Below the pieces are notes generated by a model. The model had not been told where the DNA came from, made no database searches, and saw nothing but the letters and a program-made list of their open reading frames with translations. From the NCBI RefSeq assembly GCF_032911225.1, contig NZ_CP136600.1, forward strand, positions 1,984,001-2,048,000: a stretch of 64,000 bases of DNA, in the 5' to 3' direction. Source of the stretch: Thalassotalea fonticola. GTDB lineage: Bacteria > Pseudomonadota > Gammaproteobacteria > Enterobacterales > Alteromonadaceae. The position numbers were made by a program, and so were the translations under genes. Below are positions 29,557-39,001 of the stretch, one piece after another. Numbering within the stretch: position 1 is the stretch's first letter; each line of letters starts with the position of its first letter.

Positions 29557-31794
29557 TTAAAGGTTTTTCTCAGATACGCCTGTCTGTACCATTTTGATAT
29601 CATCAGTAGAGCTGAGTTCTAATTCATCGAGTTTAACAGTCGGCTCAGCTTTAAATAATTCAAATTCATGCTTCGCTTGTTCCTGTGCTAATTTATCTTG
29701 AGCAGCTTTTACTTGTGCTATTTCTCTTTGCTTCAGCTTCTCATGTACAAGTTTATCATGAGCTGACTTTTCTTGTGCTAACTTTATTTGTGCCAGTTTC
29801 TGTTGTGCAACGTCTTCTTGGAGCTGCTTATCTTGCGCCAATTTGTCTTGAGCAGCTTTTACTTGGGCGAGTTTTTCTTGAATAGCTTTTTCTTGTGCCA
29901 GCTTATCTTGTGCTAGTTTCTCTTGAGCGACTTTTACTAATGCCAGCTTAACTTGAGCCGATTTATCTTGCGCGGCTTTTTCTTGAGCAAGTTTATCTTG
30001 CACAGCTTTTTCCTGCACTAATTTCTCTTGAGTAGCTTTTTCTTGTGCTAGTTTATCTTGTGCTAATTTCTCTTGAGCAATTTTTACTTGAGCTAGTTTC
30101 TCTTGAGCAACTTTTTCTTGTGTCAGCTTATCTTGCGCTAATTTCTCTTGAGCGACTTTGACTTGGGCTAGTTTCTCTTGAGCAATTTTTTCTTGTGCCA
30201 GTTTATCTTGGGCTAATTTCTCTTGAGCGACTTTGACTAATGCTAGCTTAACTTGAGCCGACTTATCTTGCGCGGCTTTTTCTTGTGCTAATTTCTCTTG
30301 AGTAACTTTGACTTGGGCTAGTTTCTCTTGAGCAATTTTTTCTTGTGCCAGTTTATCTTGGGCTAATTTCTCTTGAGCGACTTTGACTAATGCTAGCTTA
30401 ACTTGAGCCGACTTATCTTGCGCGGCTTTTTCTTGTGCTAATTTCTCTTGAGTAGCTTTTTCTTGTGCGAGCTTATCTTGGGCCAATTTCTCTTGAGCAG
30501 CTGTTACTTTAGCTAGTTGCTCTTGAACAGTCTTTTCTTGTGTCAACTTATCTTGGGCAAGTTTCTCTTGTGCAATTTTAACTTGTGCTAGTTTTTCTTG
30601 AACAGCTTTTTCTTGTGCCAGCTTATCTTGGGCCAATTTCTCTTGAGCAGCTTCTACTTGGGCAAGTTTTGCTTGAGCAACTTGTTCTTGTGCCAGCTTT
30701 TGTTCAAGGTTAGGTGACTTTATATTAAGTTCAGCCCCAGGTTCATTATTTTCGACTTTAGTTTCAGAAAGCTCTTCTTGCTCTTCTAATCCTTGTGTTT
30801 CTTGTTTTTGCAACCAAAGCTCTCGCTTTTTCATCTGTACTTGCTCTATATTCGCATATGCTTTTATAAAGTAACTCGGCGACATATCAATCGCTTTTTG
30901 GAAAAAATATTCCGCTTCATCTAAGCGCCCTTCAAGCATGACAAAATAACCTAAATCGTTATAGGCTTCATACTCACTCATAACTTGCTTAAAGGTTTTT
31001 ATTGCTCGACTGTACTGCCCTTTACGAGCATAAACTAAGCCTAAATTGCTCCATGCCCGCTTAAAATTAGCATCGACACTGATAGCTTTACGGTAATATT
31101 TCTCCGCAACGGTTAAATCACCTGTTAGGTAGTAGGAATAACCAATATTAGACAGTATATTCGCAGAGCCGTCATCAAACTTTAATGCCAATTTATAATA
31201 GATACGTGCTAACTCAAAGTTTTTATTGATATCCTCAATGATGCCAGAAACATTATAAGAGTTGACAGGGGAGTCTTTATCTAAAGAGTGGTAACCATCA
31301 ATTTTAGCGCTGCCTAAGGTAGTCAATCGTTTCTGGTCCAATAATATGGCTTTTTGTAAATGTCCCTGTGCATTTTTATATTGTCGGTTTTCCATCTCTA
31401 TAACCCCAAGAGATTGATAAGCCAATACATTATTCGGATCAGCTGCCAACGCTTCGGTATACGCTCGCACAGCTATCTTATTATTACCTTGCTTGTCATG
31501 GATTTTAGCGATTCGAAATAATGCTTGGGCATTATTCGGATCAAAATCTAAACATTGAATGTAATAATAAAGCGCTTTATCGATATCCCCTCGTTGTTCA
31601 GCATCGACAGCCAATTTTAGAGCTTCATCGAGAGTTTCACTGGTAATGCCGTTACTTTTAGCGCCTTCTCCAAACAAATCATCGCGGGCATAAGTATCGA
31701 AATTTTTCTCAGAATCCGGTGTTAACTCACAGCCACTAATAAATAGCAACGCAGTAAAAGTTATTACTAATTTTTTTATTATTTTAATATTCAT
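29557..31794 (-). CDS. tadD: TadD-like TPR lipoprotein with a 68-copy pentapeptide C-terminal domain
   Basis: 745 aa. Lipoprotein signal with lipobox ISGC (Cys22). Residues about 55-320 are TPR repeats (for example NAQALFRIAKIHDKQGNNKIAVRAYTEALAADP). Residues 367-706 consist of 68 uninterrupted five-residue units of the type LAQEK, LAQDK, VAQEK or LAQVK, then a 39-residue acidic tail. TadD is normally about 250 aa and helps Tad pilus assembly in the periplasm. The repeat part is an extra that could form a long helix spanning the periplasm. Last gene of the tad operon. Confidence 0.85.
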   Translation of the reverse strand: MNIKIIKKLVITFTALLFISGCELTPDSEKNFDTYARDDLFGEGAKSNGITSETLDEALKLAVDAEQRGDIDKALYYYIQCLDFDPNNAQALFRIAKIHDKQGNNKIAVRAYTEALAADPNNVLAYQSLGVIEMENRQYKNAQGHLQKAILLDQKRLTTLGSAKIDGYHSLDKDSPVNSYNVSGIIEDINKNFELARIYYKLALKFDDGSANILSNIGYSYYLTGDLTVAEKYYRKAISVDANFKRAWSNLGLVYARKGQYSRAIKTFKQVMSEYEAYNDLGYFVMLEGRLDEAEYFFQKAIDMSPSYFIKAYANIEQVQMKKRELWLQKQETQGLEEQEELSETKVENNEPGAELNIKSPNLEQKLAQEQVAQAKLAQVEAAQEKLAQDKLAQEKAVQEKLAQVKIAQEKLAQDKLTQEKTVQEQLAKVTAAQEKLAQDKLAQEKATQEKLAQEKAAQDKSAQVKLALVKVAQEKLAQDKLAQEKIAQEKLAQVKVTQEKLAQEKAAQDKSAQVKLALVKVAQEKLAQDKLAQEKIAQEKLAQVKVAQEKLAQDKLTQEKVAQEKLAQVKIAQEKLAQDKLAQEKATQEKLVQEKAVQDKLAQEKAAQDKSAQVKLALVKVAQEKLAQDKLAQEKAIQEKLAQVKAAQDKLAQDKQLQEDVAQQKLAQIKLAQEKSAHDKLVHEKLKQREIAQVKAAQDKLAQEQAKHEFELFKAEPTVKLDELELSSTDDIKMVQTGVSEKNL
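29677..30696 (-). repeat. Coding tandem repeat, 68 units of 15 bp (pentapeptide x-A-Q-[ED]-K)
   Basis: 1020 bp of direct 15-bp units inside the TadD-like gene, with no frame break. Units differ at codon level but keep Gln3 and Lys5 in most. It is coding sequence, not CRISPR. It contains the exact 150-bp duplication at 30155-30454. Confidence 0.95.
30155..30454. repeat. Exact 150-bp tandem duplication inside the pentapeptide array
   Basis: Bases 30155-30304 and 30305-30454 are identical and directly adjacent, encoding the same 50 residues (ten units) twice. Neighbouring units are diverged, so this copy event is recent. Confidence 0.9.
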
Positions 31795-31803
31795 TAAATG
31801 CTC

Positions 31804-32772
31804 CTAAAATGCTTCACCCCATACTGCCATTACTTTCAGAACAGCTGGACCTACCGCAACAATAAAGAATGACGGCCAAATACAAAACATCATTGGGAAT
31901 ATCATTTTCACCCCCAATTTTGCCGCTTTTTCTTCTGCCTCTTGCAAACGCTTATCACGATACTCATCAGAATAAATCCTTAATGTTGCGGCAATACCAG
32001 TACCTAAACGTAAACTTTGTACTATCACCGAGTTTAGGCCACGAATATCTTCTAAGCCAGTGCGTTCACTAAATTCATGTAGCGCTTCTTGCAGAGTCAA
32101 GCCGACCCGAACTTTAGTGCATACCAAATTTAATTCGTGCGCCAGTTCTGGATGAGCGTACTCCAACTCTTTACTCACTCGCTGAAAGGCTTCCAGCAAA
32201 CCTAAACCAGATTCAGTACAGACCACCAATAAATCGAGCGCATCGGGGAAGTTACGCCGTAAATTGAGCATTCTTCGCTGGGCTAATTGAGTTAAAACAA
32301 TGCCAGGTAATAGGTAGCACCCACCTAAAATCAAAGCGACCAAATATAAGCTGATAAATGTGGATAAATTAGGGAATTGTTGCAAAACCAGTACGGAAAT
32401 AGTGGCTCCAACTAGCAGCAATAACAATTTTAACGCATTATAAATTTTCAAAGCATTTTCAGAGTGAAGACCGGCATGAATGAGTAACCGCTTGGTTTTA
32501 TTATCACCAGAGAATTCAAGCTGTAAAAATGACATTTTATCTAGAGAATGTTCTAAGGTATTGGTGAAACTTTCATTGCTCTGTTGAACACTTCCAGGAG
32601 ACGACTGCAGTTTTTGTAACTGTAGACGAACCGGAGAATACACCCCAGAGATAAAAAAGGTTAGCGCTATTGCAAAAGTGAGTCCGGCAAAACCAGCAAT
32701 AATATAAATAGCCCACTGCGCTGCTTGTGGATCTTTAACGATACTATTTATTAAACCAATGAAATATTCCAT
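31804..32772 (-). CDS. tadC: Tad pilus inner-membrane platform protein TadC
   Basis: 322 aa. Type II secretion F-domain: FPDALDLLVVCTESGLGLLEAFQRVSKE, LGTGIAATLRIYSDEYRDKRLQEAEEKAAKLGVKMIFPMMFCIWPSFFIV. With TadB it forms the membrane platform that TadA drives. Two nt after the tadB stop. Confidence 0.95.
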   Translation of the reverse strand: MEYFIGLINSIVKDPQAAQWAIYIIAGFAGLTFAIALTFFISGVYSPVRLQLQKLQSSPGSVQQSNESFTNTLEHSLDKMSFLQLEFSGDNKTKRLLIHAGLHSENALKIYNALKLLLLLVGATISVLVLQQFPNLSTFISLYLVALILGGCYLLPGIVLTQLAQRRMLNLRRNFPDALDLLVVCTESGLGLLEAFQRVSKELEYAHPELAHELNLVCTKVRVGLTLQEALHEFSERTGLEDIRGLNSVIVQSLRLGTGIAATLRIYSDEYRDKRLQEAEEKAAKLGVKMIFPMMFCIWPSFFIVAVGPAVLKVMAVWGEAF

Positions 32773-32774
32773 GG

Positions 32775-33740
32775 TTAAACCTCTATTTGAATGATTTTAT
32801 TGATCCACCAAATGCCGATTATCATGCCGAAAATCCCCCACTTAATTAAATTAATGCCATTGGGAGTCGAGATTAGCGTTTCTACATAAGATGGGGTAGA
32901 AAAATATATCACCGCGAACAACACAAATGGAGTTAGAATTAATACCCAACCAGAAAGCCTTCCTTCGGCAGAAAGAGTTCTAACCCTGCGTTTAAATTTA
33001 AAGCGCTGGCGAATAATTCGAGCAATGTTTTCAATTTTTTCAGCTAAATTCCCTCCTGTTTCTTTTTGAATACTCACTGCGCTAGCAAACCCCATCGCTG
33101 AAGTAGTTGGCACTCGATGGACGAAGGTTAACAGGGCGGTTTTTACATCACTGCCATAGTTAATTTGTTTAAACATCAAATTAAACTCTTCGGCTAATTC
33201 ACCTTTAGTTTCATCACATACTAGTTTTAATGATTCAGAAAATGCATACCCGGCCTGCAAACCTCGCTTTAAAACGTCTAAGGTTTGGGGAAATTGCTCT
33301 TCAATTTTTTCTAGCCTGGCACTAATATCTCGATTCAATTTAAGATGAAAGCCGATAGCGATGATAATTGCTGAAATAAGAACAAAAAGAGGATCAAAGG
33401 TAAACAACCAAACCAACGGTGTTATTAAGGCAATAAAAACAATGCCAATAAATACGTATTGATGACCAAATAAACTCTTACCGCCCATATCTAATTTACG
33501 GGTTATACTGGCAAAAAAATCCATTTGTTCTAATTTTTTAAAAACGGCAGGCAGTTTTTCCAATCTATGGTTCAACACCAGGTCTACCTGCAGCTCATCT
33601 ACAGCGGCTAATTGATCCAGCTGTTTTTTTAATTGCCTAGTTTTTGCCCGTTGTGGGCTATAAACAGAAACAAATAATGTCTGTGACATAAAAATAACAG
33701 CCCCAAATACCAACAATAAAAAAATTACTTGATTACTCAT
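32775..33740 (-). CDS. tadB: Tad pilus inner-membrane platform protein TadB
   Basis: 321 aa. F-domain with FPQTLDVLKRGLQAGYAFSESLKLV, SIQKETGGNLAEKIENIARIIRQRFKFKRRVRTLSAEGRLSGWVL and membrane segments at both ends. Lies between tadA and tadC as usual. Confidence 0.95.
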   Translation of the reverse strand: MSNQVIFLLLVFGAVIFMSQTLFVSVYSPQRAKTRQLKKQLDQLAAVDELQVDLVLNHRLEKLPAVFKKLEQMDFFASITRKLDMGGKSLFGHQYVFIGIVFIALITPLVWLFTFDPLFVLISAIIIAIGFHLKLNRDISARLEKIEEQFPQTLDVLKRGLQAGYAFSESLKLVCDETKGELAEEFNLMFKQINYGSDVKTALLTFVHRVPTTSAMGFASAVSIQKETGGNLAEKIENIARIIRQRFKFKRRVRTLSAEGRLSGWVLILTPFVLFAVIYFSTPSYVETLISTPNGINLIKWGIFGMIIGIWWINKIIQIEV

Positions 33741-33748
33741 AACGCCCC

Positions 33749-35074
33749 CTAAAAGTTTAAGCCATTCATTTCAAGCCCAAAAATCGAAATTGGCAAACTA
33801 ATTCCTTTTGCCTTAAGTTGTTTATGGAAGTTAGGCACAACTCCTGTTGGCTTAAAGTCGCCGATTATATTTCCTGCTTCATCTTTACCGGTACGGACAA
33901 AGGAGAATATTTCTGACATAGTGATAATTTCGCCTTCCATGCCATTAATTTCTTGAATGCTAGTAACACGTCGACGACCATCTTCTTGCCTTTGCAGCTG
34001 GATGACGAGATTGATAGCCGAAGCAATTTGGGTTCTGATATTTTTAACCGGCATATCAAACCCCCCCATACAAACCATATTTTCTAACCTTCCCAATGCA
34101 TCCCTAGGAGTATTGGCATGTAAGGTAGTTAAAGAGCCTTCATGGCCAGTATTCATTGCCGTTAACATATCAATTGCTTCAGACCCCCGTACTTCACCAA
34201 TCACGATTCTGTCGGGGCGCATACGTAGTGTGTTTTTAACTAGGTCTCGCTGTGTTACCTCGCCTTTACCTTCGATATTAGCAATTCGGGTTTCCAGTCT
34301 TACCGTATGAGGTTGCTGTAGTTGTAATTCAGCAGAATCTTCTATGGTGATAATTCTTTCCTCTTCTGGAATATAACCTGAAAGAATATTCAATAACGTG
34401 GTTTTACCACTACCGGTACCACCGGAAATTAAAATATTTAATTTGCCTAACACCGCGGCTTGAATTAATTGCCCCATGTGCTCACTCATTGAGTTAAATT
34501 GGATAAGTTGTTCTGCTTTCAACTTTTCCACAGTAAATCGTCTAATTGAAAGCGATGGACCATCTAATGCCAGAGGAGGAATGATGGCATTAACGCGAGA
34601 ACCATCTTTTAATCGAGCGTCAACCATAGGTGATGATTCATCAATTCTTCGCCCTACGCTTGATACAATTCTATCGATAATATTAAGTAGGTGCTTATTG
34701 TCATAAAACTGCACGGCTACCTTTTCCAGCTTGCCCTGTTTTTCGACAAATATATTATCGAAACGATTCACTAAAATATCGGAAACACTCGGATCTGAGA
34801 ATAACGTTTCTAATGGACCAAGCCCGAGTACTTCATCATTGATTAATTTGATAATTTTTTGACGGGTAAGCAAAGTTAGAGGTTTAGAAACTTCATTCAG
34901 CAATTGATTGCAAATTTCACTGATTTGCTCCCTAGCTTGTTGTTCACCCATAGTATCCAAAACAGATAAATCAAGCATTTTCAGCAACTTAGAGAATACA
35001 CCTTGTTTAATTTCTAAATCTTGAGTATTTAAAGAATCGTATTGCTGTGCTTCTTTAGTTTGTATTAATTCCAT
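33749..35074 (-). CDS. tadA: Tad pilus assembly ATPase TadA (CpaF)
   Basis: 441 aa. Walker A ISGGTGSGKTTLLNILSG, Asp box and Walker B region MRPDRIVIGEVRGSEAIDML, and His box TGHEGSLTTLHANTPRDAL. A type II/IV secretion ATPase that powers Flp pilus assembly. Its ATG overlaps the tadZ stop by one base. Confidence 0.97.
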   Translation of the reverse strand: MELIQTKEAQQYDSLNTQDLEIKQGVFSKLLKMLDLSVLDTMGEQQAREQISEICNQLLNEVSKPLTLLTRQKIIKLINDEVLGLGPLETLFSDPSVSDILVNRFDNIFVEKQGKLEKVAVQFYDNKHLLNIIDRIVSSVGRRIDESSPMVDARLKDGSRVNAIIPPLALDGPSLSIRRFTVEKLKAEQLIQFNSMSEHMGQLIQAAVLGKLNILISGGTGSGKTTLLNILSGYIPEEERIITIEDSAELQLQQPHTVRLETRIANIEGKGEVTQRDLVKNTLRMRPDRIVIGEVRGSEAIDMLTAMNTGHEGSLTTLHANTPRDALGRLENMVCMGGFDMPVKNIRTQIASAINLVIQLQRQEDGRRRVTSIQEINGMEGEIITMSEIFSFVRTGKDEAGNIIGDFKPTGVVPNFHKQLKAKGISLPISIFGLEMNGLNF

Positions 35075-36324
35075 TATTTACCCCCTGTAAGTTTTGCCCA
35101 AAAACTTTTCCGATTTTTACCAAAGTCGATTTCCAACGGAATGAGCTCTGAAATAATACGTATCAAATCTTGCTCAATGTGTTCGGTATTGGCCAAATCT
35201 TTAATTGATTTCCCCAAGTCGGTACAAGAACTCGCTAACTGATAGTCATTGCCTACCACAAACACGGAATCGATTCCGACACTTTTTTTAAGGTCATCAA
35301 TTGAAATAGAACTGTGCTTTTCAGAAAAGCGATTCAACAGTAAATGAATTTTTTCTGTTGCCATCCCCATAGTGTTTTTTAAGTATTCCACCAAGGCTTT
35401 GGTTTCTCGAATACTGAGAATATTCTGTTGTACAACGACCAAAACGCAATCAGAAGTTTCAATAATAGGAATGGATAAAGGCTCTAGACCTCTTGATAAG
35501 TCAGCGACTAATAATGGATAATTGAGACGTAGTTTATTTAATAATTGATTAATTTTATTTGGATCTACCTGTGACATGCAATCTATCTGAGAATAGGGTT
35601 TCACCGGCAGTAAACTCAAATTTTTACGTTTAGTCATCATACTTTTTACTGCGGTTTGGTCGAGTTCAGCTACATCTTGTAGGGCATCATCTAAATAATA
35701 TTCTGGCTTAAATCCCAAAATGTCTGCCAACGAACCATGCTGCAGATCGGCATCAAATAATGCTATTTCATATTCACTAGAATGAGTAATCACTTGCCCG
35801 AGGCAATTGGTAATAAAACTGGCGCCTGAGCCCCCCTTACCATTAATAATAGAAATTACCGGCGCAAGATCAACGTGCACTGATAATTGCTGAGAAATAT
35901 TTTTGATCGCGGGCAGAAGATCATTTTCAACGGTTGATAAGGAAATGAAATCTTTCACCGAAAATTGAATTGCTTTGCGCAATAACGTTTGTGGTAAATT
36001 GTCACCAATTAAAATAATACTGACATCACTATTAGCAACTTTCTCGATATCAATTAAAGTTTGTTGTTCGTTGCCGGTAAAAACAACTAAAGCAATTTGA
36101 TATTCTTTCACCATAAAGGTTACTTTTTTTTCTTCTTCTAACGTCAGGTTTTTGACATTAGTTAGCAGGCCGGTAATGCCTTCTCTTATATAAGCTTCCT
36201 CACAAATCAACAAAGCTCTAACATTTATTGGCAAAACCATGGCACGATGTTCCTTGTTCGCACTAAGCACAGCGGGTTCTAAACTTAGTGCTGTAGAATC
36301 AAACTTGAAAATTTTTTTATCCAT
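35074..36324 (-). CDS. tadZ: Tad pilus polar-localisation ATPase TadZ (CpaE)
   Basis: 416 aa from the ATG at 36324, which has AGGAG 8 nt upstream; the GTG three codons earlier is too close to it. An atypical receiver-like N-terminal domain (about 30-150) is followed by a ParA/MinD-like domain with deviant Walker A INGKGGSGASFITN. TadZ places the Tad machine in the cell and recruits other parts. Confidence 0.93.
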   Translation of the reverse strand: MDKKIFKFDSTALSLEPAVLSANKEHRAMVLPINVRALLICEEAYIREGITGLLTNVKNLTLEEEKKVTFMVKEYQIALVVFTGNEQQTLIDIEKVANSDVSIILIGDNLPQTLLRKAIQFSVKDFISLSTVENDLLPAIKNISQQLSVHVDLAPVISIINGKGGSGASFITNCLGQVITHSSEYEIALFDADLQHGSLADILGFKPEYYLDDALQDVAELDQTAVKSMMTKRKNLSLLPVKPYSQIDCMSQVDPNKINQLLNKLRLNYPLLVADLSRGLEPLSIPIIETSDCVLVVVQQNILSIRETKALVEYLKNTMGMATEKIHLLLNRFSEKHSSISIDDLKKSVGIDSVFVVGNDYQLASSCTDLGKSIKDLANTEHIEQDLIRIISELIPLEIDFGKNRKSFWAKLTGGK

Positions 36325-36353
36325 GAAAATCACTCCTTAACTACTTAATTATG

Positions 36354-36839
36354 TTATATACAAGTGGTATAACCTACACCGGGAATCGCCCCTAAGCTTT
36401 CACTGACTAGTGTTGTGGAAAATGTTGGCGAATTTAGTGTTAAAAATAAACCGGGAATAATGAGCTCGTGTTGGTAATCAATAATTTCAGCACGAACCAG
36501 GCGAATTTCGTGAATAGCCGTCGCAGGAACACCGTCAATGTCTAAATAGGTGATGTTCAAATTATCTGCGGTTAAATTGGGGATCATTGAAATATTACCA
36601 AAACTCGCTAGATTGGTGACGCCTAGCGGCTCAGTAATTGAAGTCAAATCGCTAGTATCGCTGAGTAAATTACAAACTGTGGCTAACCTTGCTCCTCGTC
36701 TTGAAACTTCGGTGAGAATATTCCAGGTAAACAGGAGCCTTGATATTTCTAACGCAGCAAAAAATATCAGAAAAAAAAGACTACCAACAATGGCGAATTC
36801 AACCGTATACATGCCTTGATGTTTTTTAAGCTGCTTCAT
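36354..36839 (-). CDS. tadE: TadE-like pseudopilin
   Basis: 161 aa. Short basic start KKHQG then MYTVEFAIVGSLFFLIFFAALEISRLLF, the TadE/TadF type of pseudopilin processed by TadV. Start overlaps the previous gene by 4 nt (ATGA). Confidence 0.88.
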   Translation of the reverse strand: MKQLKKHQGMYTVEFAIVGSLFFLIFFAALEISRLLFTWNILTEVSRRGARLATVCNLLSDTSDLTSITEPLGVTNLASFGNISMIPNLTADNLNITYLDIDGVPATAIHEIRLVRAEIIDYQHELIIPGLFLTLNSPTFSTTLVSESLGAIPGVGYTTCI

Positions 36840-37309
36840 AACGCTCTCATCGTATAGTTAACAACCAAAGGAAATGACAAATCTACAGTATCTGCAGATA
36901 CAAAAGTATTTAAAGAGCTGCCAAATATTGGTTGCCAATTGTAGGTAACAGTTAAGGTTACGTAATAAATACTAGGATCAAGAGGATCTGCTGCGCCAAC
37001 TAAAGAAATGGTAGAACTAGTAATATTGGGTAGTATTTCCGCGCTGGCCTGATCTTCGCCATAGCGCAATAAATTTTCTGCAATAGGAGCCATACCATCA
37101 ACTGCTGCTTGAGTAGCAATGGTACTACCATCAACCACATCGGAAACAGTGTAGCGTAACGCATCCCTAACTAAATGATTTAAGGCATTGTATTGATATA
37201 ACAACCGAGAAAATTCAGCAGTGGCAAAGATTAACAGTAATAAAAACGGTAAGATCATCGTCAATTCTATGACTGCCAGACCTTTTTGTCGCTTAATTAA
37301 ATGACTCAT
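36836..37309 (-). CDS. tadF: TadE/TadF-like pseudopilin
   Basis: 157 aa from the ATG at 37309 (AGGAG six nt upstream; the ATG two codons earlier is too close to it). Signal KRQKG then LAVIELTMILPFLLLLIFATAEFSRLLYQY. Together with the next gene it is a TadE/TadF pair of minor pseudopilins. Confidence 0.87.
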   Translation of the reverse strand: MSHLIKRQKGLAVIELTMILPFLLLLIFATAEFSRLLYQYNALNHLVRDALRYTVSDVVDGSTIATQAAVDGMAPIAENLLRYGEDQASAEILPNITSSTISLVGAADPLDPSIYYVTLTVTYNWQPIFGSSLNTFVSADTVDLSFPLVVNYTMRAL

Positions 37310-37318
37310 TTTCATCTC

Positions 37319-38710
37319 CTACGAGTCTGAACTGCCAGGAACATGATATAAAACAAGGGTATGTGGCCCATTAGCTTCAGCATCACCAGATGGCCAACCA
37401 TTGCCGGTGCAATTCTCGATAAACTCACCAACAACGTAAGATTCGTTACCTTTTTGCGCGGTCTCTTGCGTTAAAAAGAAACAACCAACACCCAAAAAAT
37501 CAACCGTATTGCTGCCATTCGCATCACCGGTACATTCGCCAACTACAATTCTTATTATTCTTCGCCCAGGCACTGCTATAGTATCTGATGGGTCCGCATC
37601 CCAGTCACCCGTTTCATTATCAGTACAACTTGGGCTGAGTAAAGAATTATCTGCCACATAGTTGTTATGAGTATATATTTCTGGATAAAACAAGCTGTTA
37701 CCATCCCCATCTAGTGTATCAATGGGAACTGCTACGCCATCAACTTCCACGTAAGGAGTGCCAAAATCATCTAACTCTATCCTTTTACCTTGGCAAGCAT
37801 TAGGATCTCTCGGGTATAAATATCGGTTCTGATTCATTGGCCCGTCGTATTCACCTAAACGAGTATTCAAACCTTGAGCAACCGGCCCTACAGTATTTCC
37901 CGTCTCAGTTGGCACCTCTGAATCAGACACTAAATCGGGATCTTCACTAGGAGTGTTAAAGCACATTTCACCGGCACCATCATTGCCGCCAGCCATGGCA
38001 TCCCTAATATCGTCGGCGCCATTAGAACCTTCGAACTTTATTAATTGAAAATTGCCCGGACCAATTTGTGAGTCTGGATTTGAATCCATTTTCATCACTT
38101 CGAGATTACCCACTTCAAAACCAAATAAATCTGGATCTAAACCGGCTGGTATTTCATCTTTCGGCGTTCCGCAAACCATCATAGGAACAAGATCGTTAAA
38201 ACAATAGGTTATCGCGGTACTCGGTCCGGCAAGAGCAGTCACTGAGATAGTTTTATCGAAGTTAAAAATATTCGCGAGAAAATTCGATAAATTCAAATCA
38301 GATATTTGCACTCGCACAAATCTGGCATTTGCTTCTGTAGTAGAAATAAAAGGATCAGGTAGAAGGGAAAACTCCACTAATAACTGCGGCGTAATTTGGT
38401 TACTGGTGGTAGTTACAGCGGAGTCAGTTACATCCAATGCAGCTAAAATCTCTGCCGCATCATTATGAGCAAGGTTTCGTCTTAACATCTTAACAACGGC
38501 TAATCTGGCCTCATCATGGCCTTTATTTTCATCAAGTGTTTTTGCTGCATTTAAGGCTGATGCATCGGCATAGTTTTGCAGACGATTATTGTTTAACAGC
38601 AGGTGCCCGCCGTCTAACGCTAACGCAGACAAACCGATTAAGGCAAATAAGCCAATAGTAAACATTATCAGAATATTGCCTTTTTGCTTAAAAATCACTA
38701 GTTGCTTCAT
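37319..38710 (-). CDS. tadG: TadG-like pilus assembly protein
   Basis: 463 aa. N-terminus KQKGNILIMFTIGLFALIGLSALALDGGHLLLNNNRLQNYADASALNAAKTLD is the Flp/TadG-type membrane start (TadE-like with DxG and alternating Ala). The rest is a Cys-containing periplasmic domain without a von Willebrand motif I can recognise. Position after the lipoprotein gene and before tadF. Confidence 0.82.
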   Translation of the reverse strand: MKQLVIFKQKGNILIMFTIGLFALIGLSALALDGGHLLLNNNRLQNYADASALNAAKTLDENKGHDEARLAVVKMLRRNLAHNDAAEILAALDVTDSAVTTTSNQITPQLLVEFSLLPDPFISTTEANARFVRVQISDLNLSNFLANIFNFDKTISVTALAGPSTAITYCFNDLVPMMVCGTPKDEIPAGLDPDLFGFEVGNLEVMKMDSNPDSQIGPGNFQLIKFEGSNGADDIRDAMAGGNDGAGEMCFNTPSEDPDLVSDSEVPTETGNTVGPVAQGLNTRLGEYDGPMNQNRYLYPRDPNACQGKRIELDDFGTPYVEVDGVAVPIDTLDGDGNSLFYPEIYTHNNYVADNSLLSPSCTDNETGDWDADPSDTIAVPGRRIIRIVVGECTGDANGSNTVDFLGVGCFFLTQETAQKGNESYVVGEFIENCTGNGWPSGDAEANGPHTLVLYHVPGSSDS

Positions 38711-38725
38711 AATATACTCTCTAAT

Positions 38726-39001
38726 TTAACCACCAGAATTAAGCGCTTTCTGCGCCGTGGCACTAGTTCTTCCTTCTTTTGACTCGTAATTTCCTGTTTG
38801 ATAGCTATTAATCACTTTTTTTCCATAATTTCCATCAAGATCATTGACAATACCGGCATTATTTTCAGGAGCCATAGGATCAAGAATTTGTTGTTCATTT
38901 ATCTTTGCGTATGCACCTGAGATAGGATATTCATTGGTTGAAGTACACCCCACCAGCATGGCAATAGTTATTAAAGGAATTAATTGAAAGGTTTTCATCA
39001 T
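38726..39001 (-). CDS. Small Tad-locus lipoprotein
   Basis: 91 aa. Signal ends with lipobox MLVGC (Cys19). The mature part is short, hydrophilic, with DGNYGKKVINSYQTGNY. It lies directly between the secretin (its ATG follows the secretin stop) and tadG. In Pasteurellaceae Tad loci a small outer-membrane partner (RcpB) or pilotin stands near the secretin; similar function is inferred, not shown. Confidence 0.75.
   Translation of the reverse strand: MMKTFQLIPLITIAMLVGCTSTNEYPISGAYAKINEQQILDPMAPENNAGIVNDLDGNYGKKVINSYQTGNYESKEGRTSATAQKALNSGG

Noticed and set aside
29685..29885. Hydrophobic plus-strand frame with many Leu repeats
   Set aside because: It is the reverse complement of the pentapeptide repeat and shares its period; a shadow of the TadD-like gene.
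29677..30696. Regular 15-bp repeats resembling a CRISPR or VNTR array
   Set aside because: No spacers, continuous reading frame and codon-level variation show a protein repeat.
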